Below, in pieces: positions 1 to 6,200 of a stretch of 8,520 nt of DNA; the stretch's first letter is position 1, and each line of letters starts with the position of its first letter. The notes beneath the pieces were generated by a model, which had not been told where the DNA came from, ran no database searches, and was given only the letters and a program-made list of their open reading frames with translations. The stretch lies in NCBI GenBank assembly GCA_035542775.1, contig DATKKX010000355.1, positions 1 to 8,520 on the forward strand. The letters are read 5' to 3'. The position numbers and the translations under genes were made by a program. This DNA is from DATKKX01 sp035542775 (lineage in GTDB: Bacteria > Planctomycetota > Phycisphaerae > UBA1845 > UTPLA1).

Positions 1-132
1 TTTCGGCGAGACCGCTGCTGCATGACCGGAGGACAGGTTGTCGAACACCAGTACGTCGTGCCCGGCGCCGACCAGGCCCCGCACCGCGTGACTGCCGACG
101 TAGCCCGCCCCTCCAGTGACCAGGACCCTCAT
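1..132 (-). CDS. galE: UDP-glucose 4-epimerase (NAD-dependent epimerase/dehydratase), N-terminal 44 residues, cut by the window edge
   Basis: Reading leftward from the ATG at 130-132 gives a protein beginning MRVLVTGGAGYVGSHAVRGL. TGGAGYVGS is the GxxGxxG NAD-binding loop of extended short-chain dehydrogenases, followed by a helix and then VLVFDNLSSGH. The DNLSSGH motif after beta-strand 2 is characteristic of GalE, which interconverts UDP-glucose and UDP-galactose in the cytoplasm and feeds polysaccharide or glycoconjugate synthesis. The start is supported by an AAGGGA ribosome binding site at 140-145, 7 nt upstream. The catalytic Ser/Tyr-x-x-x-Lys region lies outside the window, so another sugar-nucleotide epimerase of the same family cannot be excluded. 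The gene is divergent from the lipoprotein gene at 284. Confidence 0.85.
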   Translation of the reverse strand, partial: MRVLVTGGAGYVGSHAVRGLVGAGHDVLVFDNLSSGHAAAVSPK

Positions 133-163
133 GTGTCGATCCCTTGGAATTCTTGGTGCGCGC

Positions 164-191
164 TTGCACAATCATGACCGCGGAGGATAGT
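164..191 (+). promoter_or_regulatory. Weak candidate promoter for the sialidase-like lipoprotein gene
   Basis: On the plus strand, TTGCAC (164-169) and GATAGT (186-191) are spaced by 16 nt. The -10 box matches 4 of 6 positions. It overlaps the -10 box of the opposing galE promoter candidate, so the two would compete for polymerase if both are real. The leader to the ATG at 284 would be roughly 85-95 nt. Confidence 0.2.
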
Positions 192-217
192 TTAGCGTGG
201 CCGGGCCGGCTGGACAA
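189..217 (-). promoter_or_regulatory. Candidate sigma-70-type promoter for galE
   Basis: On the minus strand, TTGTCC (212-217) and TAAACT (189-194) are separated by exactly 17 nt. Each box matches 4 of 6 consensus positions. Transcription would begin near 182, giving a leader of about 50 nt before the galE ATG. The assignment rests on motif match and position only. Confidence 0.4.
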
Positions 218-283
218 AGTGGTGCGAACAGGCCCGGCTGAAGCCGAGCGTTGTGGCCGGCGCCTTAAGAAACTCGAGAGATC

Positions 284-1378
284 ATGCTTAGATTGACTGC
301 GATCGCCTTGACCGCCTTGCTCGCGTTGGGAGGCTGCACCGTGGCGCCTGGCTTTCCCCAGTACGCCGATCTTCAACTGGCGTTCAATGCTCAAGGCGAG
401 GCGCCCGCTGTCGTCAATGCGCCGGGGCAAGCCGTTCATCAGGAGGAATCGCTGTTTGACACCATCCCCGACCGGGTCGGACACCACGCGGCAACCATCA
501 CCGCTTTCGCTGACGGGGAGCTGCTGGCCGCGTGGTACTCCTATGCCGGGCCGGGGGAGCTTGACGGCTCGGCGATCTACATGTCGCGCAAGCCGGCCGG
601 TTCAGGGGCCTGGGAACCACCTCAATTGTTCATCGACCGGCCGATCGGCGACGGCAACCCCGTTCTGTACAGCGAAGGAGACCAGGTATGGTTGTTCCAG
701 GCCGTTGTGCCGGGCGGTTGGAGCACCTCTCACATCGAGATACAACGCTCCGCGGATCGAGGGCAGACCTGGTCGTCGCCGCGGGCGATCGATGGCCCGC
801 TGGGCGCGAACGTGAAATATCCGCCCCTCCGGACCGGCGCGGGCGAGCTGCTGTTGCCAGCTTATGACGACCTGCTGTCCCGATCTTTGTTTTTTGTCTC
901 GACGGACGCCGAGAATTGGACACTGCGCTCCGCGGTATATACCGATCCGCCCCACGAGGACATCCAGCCTTCGGTGGTCCGGCTGGGCAGCGGGCGCCTG
1001 CTGGCGATCATGCGCAACAAGGGTCAGGAGTGGTTATGGGCAATGGCTTCAGATGATGACGGGCGGAGCTGGTCGAGGCCGCAGGACAGCGGTTTTCCCA
1101 ATCCAGCCAGCGCCGCCGCCCTGTTGCGGCTGGCCAGCACCAACCTCGTTCTGTTTTTCAACGACAGCCCGACCGATCGTCACCCCTTGTCCGTGGCCAT
1201 CTCGGCGGACGACGGACGCACATGGTCGGCGCGGAAAGTCCTCGCCGACGGTGACTCGACATACAGCTATCCGTCAGCCGTTCAGTCTCCCGACGGCCTG
1301 ATCCACGTCCTCTATAGTCGTGGACGCGAATCGATCCAGCACGTCACGCTGAACGAGGCCTGGATCGTCGGAGGATGA
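284..1378 (+). CDS. Sialidase-like (BNR/Asp-box, predicted neuraminidase COG4692-type) lipoprotein
   Basis: The 364-residue product starts with a lipoprotein signal: a hydrophobic stretch ending LALGGC, with Cys18 as the predicted lipidated residue, so it should be anchored in a membrane facing the periplasm or outside. The rest resembles the six-bladed beta-propeller of BNR_2/predicted neuraminidases. Three Asp-boxes (SxDxGxxW-type) are visible: residues 156-163, 256-263 and 307-314. GNPVLY (124-129), Arg244 in AIMRNKG and the SYPSAVQSPDGLIHVLYSRGR stretch near 328-348 are family-like, the last around a candidate active-site Tyr. The family hydrolyses terminal sialic acid or related glycans, but many members have unknown substrates, so the specificity here is unproven. 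Length is normal for the family. The ATG at 284 is chosen because it opens directly into the signal peptide; a weak GAGAG lies 3 nt upstream. The gene converges with the minus-strand gene at 1408-1926, 29 bp away. Confidence 0.82.
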   Translation: MLRLTAIALTALLALGGCTVAPGFPQYADLQLAFNAQGEAPAVVNAPGQAVHQEESLFDTIPDRVGHHAATITAFADGELLAAWYSYAGPGELDGSAIYMSRKPAGSGAWEPPQLFIDRPIGDGNPVLYSEGDQVWLFQAVVPGGWSTSHIEIQRSADRGQTWSSPRAIDGPLGANVKYPPLRTGAGELLLPAYDDLLSRSLFFVSTDAENWTLRSAVYTDPPHEDIQPSVVRLGSGRLLAIMRNKGQEWLWAMASDDDGRSWSRPQDSGFPNPASAAALLRLASTNLVLFFNDSPTDRHPLSVAISADDGRTWSARKVLADGDSTYSYPSAVQSPDGLIHVLYSRGRESIQHVTLNEAWIVGG

Positions 1379-1390
1379 CCTGTCATCCCG

Positions 1391-1405
1391 GCGTTTGCGA
1401 GACGC
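1391..1405. terminator. Very weak hairpin between two convergent genes
   Basis: GCGTT and GACGC can form a 5-bp stem including one G-T pair, with a 5-nt loop, inside the 29-bp gap between the two converging stop codons. It has no U-tract on either strand, so it is at best a minor component of a bidirectional end. It is recorded because the genes must end here and nothing better is visible. Confidence 0.15.
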
Positions 1406-1407
1406 AA

Positions 1408-1926
1408 TCAAGCGACGACATTCAGGGTGCCGCCGGTCGAGGCTCCGCCGTCGGCGCTGCCTGCTCCACGGGTGTAGGCGCTGGCCTGGACCGCGGAGGA
1501 GGTCATCGTCGTGGTTACCTGCGCGACCTGCGACGACTGGGTCAGTTCCAAGGACTGATGATTGCCGCCGCTTTGCCGGAGCCCCGAAAGGGCCATCAGG
1601 CCGACCAGACCGGCCAGCAGCTTGTTGTCATCATCCTTGTTCTTGTCGTTGAGGCCCAGGACGATCTCGATCAACGCGAGGATCATCGCGGCCAGCTTGT
1701 CGTTGGCCGACGTGGTGGCGCCGGATAGCGACAGCCGCGAAGACGACAGACTCAGGCTCTGGGCGCTTCGCGTGAGCGAGCTGGTCGCGGAGACCGACCC
1801 GACGCTCCCGTCCGATGCACCGGCCGTGTTCAGGCCCGTGCCGCCCGGCGCCGTGTTGATGGCCGTGGTCATGCTGGCCGCGTTCGGACCCAACGCCGCG
1901 ACCGATGTGGCAGATATCTGACTCAT
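1408..1926 (-). CDS. Unrecognised 172-residue Ser/Thr/Ala-rich protein with a short hydrophobic helical hairpin
   Basis: I do not recognise this family. The protein begins MSQISATSVAALG. A low-complexity N-terminal region (1-75) is rich in Ser, Thr, Ala and Gly and contains alternating SLSLSSSRLSLS at about 57-68. Residues 77-92 (KLAAMILALIEIVLGL) and 103-116 (LLAGLVGLMALSGL) are hydrophobic helices joined by a very polar Asp/Lys/Asn loop (93-102). The C-terminal tail (117-172) is again polar and Ser/Thr-rich. It has no Cys and no cleavable signal peptide. The hydrophobic segments are short for standard membrane spans; an amphipathic hairpin for self-assembly, membrane insertion or non-classical secretion is speculation. 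The frame is open to 2118, but the ATG at 1924-1926 is preferred because a G-rich GGGGAG Shine-Dalgarno sits immediately upstream and the 64-residue extension is Pro/Arg-rich and unlike the rest. Codon use fits a real gene. Confidence 0.65.
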   Translation of the reverse strand: MSQISATSVAALGPNAASMTTAINTAPGGTGLNTAGASDGSVGSVSATSSLTRSAQSLSLSSSRLSLSGATTSANDKLAAMILALIEIVLGLNDKNKDDDNKLLAGLVGLMALSGLRQSGGNHQSLELTQSSQVAQVTTTMTSSAVQASAYTRGAGSADGGASTGGTLNVVA

Positions 1927-1932
1927 TTTGCT

Positions 1933-1941
1933 CCCCCCCCC
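1933..1941. repeat. C9/G9 homopolymer at the ribosome binding site of the 172-residue gene
   Basis: Nine consecutive C on the plus strand read as nine G on the minus strand, running into the AG of the Shine-Dalgarno and ending 6 nt before the ATG at 1926. Such tracts are prone to slippage. Here a change in length would alter the leader and ribosome binding strength, not the reading frame of the gene. Confidence 0.9.
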
Positions 1942-2069
1942 AATTGGAACGCGTGAACGCACCGCAGACCGGCAACGGCCGGGCCAGCCGATCCTGCCGG
2001 CGTCCGAGGATGGTGATGGCCGATAAAGCGACGATTGCCGCCAAGCAGCGATGGGTTTGTGAACTGATT

Positions 2070-2101
2070 CCGGCCATGCCGGCTGGGGCGGAAATTCCGC
2101 C
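2070..2101. promoter_or_regulatory. Two adjacent perfect palindromes, possible operator or structured leader
   Basis: CCGGC-CAT-GCCGG (2070-2082) is followed 4 bp later by GGCGGAA-A-TTCCGCC (2087-2101). Both arms pair perfectly. They lie about 145-175 bp upstream of the ATG of the 172-residue gene. Either a protein binding site or RNA structure would fit; no regulator is identifiable. Confidence 0.25.
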
Positions 2102-2232
2102 TCGCTGCCCGGCGTCATCGCTCAAGTGATAAGGCTGAAATCCGGCTGAGGAATGCTCAGCAATAGGCAGGGGAGCGCGTTCACCAACCTGTGGCGGTGC
2201 TGCCAGGAAATGCACGAGGGCTCGCAAGCAGC

Positions 2233-2267
2233 GCCTCGGCTGTTATCAGCCGCACGAGGCATTTTTG
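2233..2267 (+). terminator. Rho-independent terminator-like hairpin on the plus strand
   Basis: An outer stem GCCTC/GAGGC and an inner stem GGCTG/CAGCC with a TTAT loop form a bulged 10-bp hairpin. It is followed directly by ATTTTTG on the plus strand. No plus-strand gene precedes it inside the region, so it would end a small RNA, an unrecognised short gene, or read-through antisense transcription. On the minus strand it lacks a U-tract. Confidence 0.4.
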
Positions 2268-2401
2268 CTGCTTGGAGCCCTCGGCATTGTTGCCGCCGCA
2301 AGGTTCTCGAGGTCAGCGTCCTTCATGGTTTCCACGCCACGGGTGGACGCGCCCGAGAATCTTGCAGCCTCATTCCGCGAACCATGGCAGGCTGCAGGTT
2401 T

Positions 2402-2426
2402 GCCCGGCCGCCCAGTGCGGCCGGGC
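2402..2426 (-). terminator. Perfect 10-bp GC hairpin downstream of the exported 232-residue protein gene
   Basis: GCCCGGCCGC (2402-2411) and GCGGCCGGGC (2417-2426) pair perfectly around a 5-nt loop, starting 23 bp beyond the stop codon at 2450. The position suits transcript termination or 3'-end stabilisation of the minus-strand unit. It lacks the classical U-tract on the minus strand, so it may act as an RNase barrier or as a U-less terminator. Confidence 0.5.
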
Positions 2427-2449
2427 TTCCCAACGTCCTGCCGGAGCAA

Positions 2450-3148
2450 TTACTTGCCGTCATCCGCCGTGGGCGGCGAGGCCGGCTGCGGCTGCGGCGC
2501 TGCGGGGGCCAGCCCCTCAGCCAGCTGCTTCTCTTGCGGCGAGAACTGCATGACCAGATCCGCCGCAACCCGCAGGAGGTCCGCACGGCTGGTCAGGTTC
2601 ATCGCCTCGCCTGACCGCTTGATCGCACCGTTGACCACTTGCTCGGAGAACGGCGCGAGCTTGGCGGTATTGGCCTTGGCCTGCTCGGCCTTGACCATGT
2701 TGGCATCCACGCGCTCAGGCAGCTCCGGGGTGCCGAACCAGATCGTCGCCTTCTTCAGATCCACATCGCCCGGGGCGATGGCGATCACATAACCTGACTC
2801 GTAGCCGATGTTCAGCCGCTCGGCGGTCTGGTTGCCGACGTAGAGCACCGGCTCGGCCACCTGCCGTGCGTAGACCAGCTTGGGGTCCACCTTGAGCACC
2901 AGGAGATAGCCGGTCGTGACCGTCGGCTTGTCTTTGCTCCAGAAATGCTCGTAGCCCTGCTGGAGAGTGAACTTGCGGGCATACACCAGATCGTCTACGG
3001 CGGCGGGGGTTGAAGGAATCCGCGGCACCGGTGACTCTGCGGTCGAATTGGACGGAGGCGTGGCGGCGGGCGGTTCGGCATTCACTACCAGCACCGACGC
3101 CATCGTGACCACCGCCAACGTGCAAACAGCAAGGAATACGGTCTTCAT
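2450..3148 (-). CDS. Unrecognised exported 232-residue protein
   Basis: I do not recognise the family. The start at 3146-3148 gives MKTVFLAVCTLAVVTMASVLVVNA, a classical Sec signal peptide with likely cleavage after VNA (residue 24). It is preceded by AAAGGA, 9 nt upstream. An in-frame extension to 3214 is possible but would bury the signal peptide. Residues 25-51 form a Pro/Ser/Ala-rich linker. Residues 52-140 look like a beta-rich domain (YLLVLKVDPKLVYARQVAEP, LNIGYESGYVIAIAPGDVDL, ATIWFGTPELPERV). Residues 145-212 are helical and charged (MVKAEQAKANTAKLAPF, ADLLRVAADLVMQFSPQEKQLAEGL). The tail is Pro-rich. The only Cys is inside the signal peptide, so it is not a lipoprotein. It lies 75 bp behind the hydrolase gene on the same strand and may be co-transcribed, acting in the periplasm or outside. 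Confidence 0.72.
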   Translation of the reverse strand: MKTVFLAVCTLAVVTMASVLVVNAEPPAATPPSNSTAESPVPRIPSTPAAVDDLVYARKFTLQQGYEHFWSKDKPTVTTGYLLVLKVDPKLVYARQVAEPVLYVGNQTAERLNIGYESGYVIAIAPGDVDLKKATIWFGTPELPERVDANMVKAEQAKANTAKLAPFSEQVVNGAIKRSGEAMNLTSRADLLRVAADLVMQFSPQEKQLAEGLAPAAPQPQPASPPTADDGK

Positions 3149-3182
3149 AGTATCGTGTCCTTTCATAGGTTTCGTAGCACTC

Positions 3183-3188
3183 ATTATC
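3183..3188 (-). promoter_or_regulatory. Possible -10 box for the exported 232-residue protein gene
   Basis: GATAAT on the minus strand matches 5 of 6 positions of a -10 element and would start a transcript about 28 nt before the ATG at 3148. No acceptable -35 box is found at the right distance. The gene may instead depend on read-through from the hydrolase gene. Confidence 0.2.
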
Positions 3189-3204
3189 GTAAGCTCGACA
3201 AATC

Positions 3205-3222
3205 GTCCGATCATGCTCGGAC
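3205..3222 (-). terminator. Short hairpin just after the hydrolase stop codon
   Basis: GTCCGA and TCGGAC form a perfect 6-bp stem with a 6-nt loop, ending 1 bp from the TAG at 3224-3226. On the minus strand it is followed by GATTTGTC, a poor U-tract. It could give partial termination between the hydrolase gene and the downstream exported-protein gene. Confidence 0.3.
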
Positions 3223-3223
3223 C

Positions 3224-6200
3224 CTACTCGCTGCAGTGCACATCGAAGATCTTGACGGCATCCACGCCGGCTTCATCCAGCGAGTTGTTGGGCTGGTCCG
3301 TCGCGCTGAAGCGGATCTTCATCTGCGATGTCAAGGTGATGTAGTCCTTCAGGTAAACCGTCCGCGGTACCCAGCCTCCGGAGAGGTTGACGACGTGCTC
3401 GATCATCGTCCACGTCGCGCCGTTGTCATTGGAGACCTCGACATCGAACGGGTCGGAATCCAGGTCGTCGTTGTACCACCAGCGGGCATACCTGAGCACC
3501 GGGTTGGTCAGGCCGGCCATGTTGAGGAGCGGCGAAATCAGCCGCGTCGGGCCGCCGTCCACGTCGGTGTTGCAACTCGTGGTGCTGGTGTTGTTCTGCG
3601 TCACGTAGCAATAGCCCGAGCCGTCGTAATCCGAAGGCGGATCGCCGCGCGGCGGGACGCACTGGAGCGGGACAGCCCGCTGCCAGGCACCGCCGGCGAC
3701 GGCAATGTTCTCAACGGTCCAGCCCTGATCGGTCTGGAAGTTGTCATCCAGGACGACGATGAGCTCGCCCACGAAAGAGCTGAAGGTCGTGCCGGGGGCG
3801 CCGGCCGGTTGACTGACGAGTCCGGTCACAACACCTTCGACGGTGAAGTAGAACTCTGGCCTGTCGTCACAGGACGGCGGCGGCAGCGTCGCATGGTATA
3901 GCTCACCGGCGTCGTGAGTCAGGGGCGCCGTCTGCCAGGCGCCGGTCGGCTCATAGCGGTAGTGGACCTGGGGTGAACCGGCGACGATGGTGTCGCTCCC
4001 CTCGTTGATGGCCACGTTGATCGTGGTCGGCGAGGTGGGGCTCATATACTCGGGAACGCCGCTCGGCAGGGTCATGGTCAGAGGCGTGAAGAACGGCGGA
4101 TAGCCGTTATCAAGCATGAGCTGGTCGATGACGAACCGGCCCGAGCTGGTTCCCCACGAGGGACCGAAGTTCAGCCGAACCGCCACGATATTGCTCAGAT
4201 CCAGGCCCGATCCGTTGGTGAGGAAATCCGTCAGTCTCACGCGGATGGTCCTCATCTCGTTAAAGTAGCCTCCGTCCCGGGCATACGGCTGCCCGAAGCC
4301 TCCGCCGTAAGCGCCGGTGCCGATCGAGCTGCTCACGCCGTTACCGTCACGGAGGGTGAGGGTGCAGGTCTTGATGCCGAGAGGCGTGAGCGTATACGGA
4401 TGCTGCGTGCCCTGGGCTCCGCGGAAGGAGATGTACAGATCGTTGGAGAAGTCGCGGTACGCCGGAATGACTTCCCACTCGTAGTACTTGTTGCTGTTGT
4501 TCCAGTCGAACACCACGCCGCGCTCGACGTCCGAAGGACCGTCCTGCGTGGCGCCGTTGAACGGATCGCTGGTCATCCAGGTGAAGCTGCTGTTGTTGTC
4601 ATTCAGCAGACCCTCGGTGAGGTTGTCCACGTTGTACGTGACCGAACCGCCGGAGCTGCTGACGCCCGTCCCCGTGCCGGACTGGTAGTCGTCGATCACC
4701 GTGTTGCCATGGTCAGATCCGTTGCGATACTCGTTGCTCACCACGATGCACGGGTTGCTCGTGTCCACGCCGATGGGGTGGAATCGCTCGTACTGCCGCC
4801 ACAGGAAGTCGGTCGCGGGGATGTTGCCCTCGACGTAGTGCTTGACCAGCGGCAGCAGGTAGCCCAACTGGATCAGGTGGGTTGTGGGTCGCCCGATCAG
4901 GCACGGACCGTCAGCGACAGAGGAACCTCCGCCGTCGTGGAAGTCACCGTGCCCGGCGCCCTGGATGATCGTGGACTGGGAGTACCGCGTGGCGCGGTCA
5001 TGCAGGTGGAAGGTCTGGCAGAGATCGCAGTCGGCTCCGCCGTTCACGTCGGCGTCGGCCGAACCGGTCCACAGGTGGTAGTTGGCCGCGTGCGGATTGG
5101 AACTGGCCGGACCCAGGAAGTCGGTCGGCGCCATGCTGCTGATCAGCACGATGTCGCTGGCCTTGTAGTTCGTGGGCGTATAGGACGGCGGGCTGTCCGT
5201 GATCCGGTCGTAGCCGCGGGCCACGCCTTCGGCACCACGGCTGTGGCCGATCCACACGATATGGTGCGTGTCCACGTGGTTATTGAGGATGCCGCTGGCA
5301 ATTAACGGCAGCTTGGAGATGAAGGCGTCGGTGTGCTCGCAGGTAGTCAGCGAGCAGGAGTCGATGCCGGCTCCGGTCGCGTTCTGGTGCGACATCACCA
5401 CGTAGCCGTAAGAGGCCAGGTGGTGGCCGATGTGGCCGTACCACTGATAGTTGTGGCCGTTGCCGTGGCTGACGACGACCATCGGCAGTTTGCCCATCGA
5501 AGCGATATTGGTGGGGTAATAGATGTCTTCGAGGGTGAAGCCGGAGGGTATTCCGTAAATCTGTCCCACGTCATAAGTGGGGATGTTCGTGACCGCCAGC
5601 GGTCCTGACACCGTCGTGTCGGCCACGACGTACAAGCCGGCCTCGTTGCCGTATCCGTCGATGAAGTCACCGGGATCCAGCACGCCGTTCCGGTTGAAGT
5701 CAATCACCACGTCGTAGCCTACGCCCAGACCCGTGCCCGCATAGCCGCTGAGCTCGCCGGGGGCTACCACGGTGAAGGTGTCGCCTTGAATGGTGGTGCC
5801 GCTGAAGGTCGCTGCCATGGCCCCGCCCGGCGTTACGTCCACCAGTGACGGGTCAGCCTGCCATTGTGCCTCGGTCTTCTTGGCGGTGATGTAAATGTCG
5901 CCCGTCTTTCCGAAGATGTCCGGGAATTGCGTGGGGTCGAGGGCCACTTGAATGGTGGCGTTCTGGTTGAAGGCCCTGACATACTCGAAGTAGGGGTACG
6001 CGACCAGCGAGTTGCCGGCCAGTTGGGTATAGAAGATCTCCGTCTCAAGGCCCATCACCTTGAAGGTGAAGAGCTGGATGTCCCGACCGTCGACCTGACC
6101 GTCGTGATTGCAGTCGGCCAGGTTGCGGGAGCACCAGGGGTAGGTCGTGGCATAGGTCGTGGGATCGATCAACGCCATGACGAACGCGGGGATGTCGAGA

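Larger units (their letters stand above)
1927..2449. other. Intergenic region of about 520 bp with regulatory-looking structure and no convincing gene
   Basis: This stretch separates two minus-strand genes. Open frames exist on both strands, but none has a good start with a ribosome binding site, a domain or a recognisable product. What it does hold is the G9 tract at 1933-1941, two adjacent palindromes at 2070-2101, a plus-strand terminator-like hairpin at 2233-2267 and a perfect 10-bp hairpin at 2402-2426. The promoter of the 172-residue gene should lie here; I see no clear -35/-10 pair. Confidence 0.6.

Noticed and set aside
1631..2227. Minus-strand 198-codon frame overlapping the 172-residue gene, including an internal stretch beginning MAGISSQTHRC
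   Set aside because: Most of it overlaps the better-supported gene in another frame and is Arg/Gly/His-rich. The internal hydrophobic stretch has no ribosome binding site that I can see, and the frame runs through the G9 tract.
3155..3901. Plus-strand open frame of 248 codons
   Set aside because: It is antisense to the conserved C-terminal domain of the hydrolase and shows the same Arg/Val shadow composition.
4400..5305. Plus-strand open frame of 301 codons opposite the hydrolase catalytic domain
   Set aside because: Its translation is a Val/Arg-rich shadow with no motif or ribosome binding site; the opposite strand encodes the catalytic residues.
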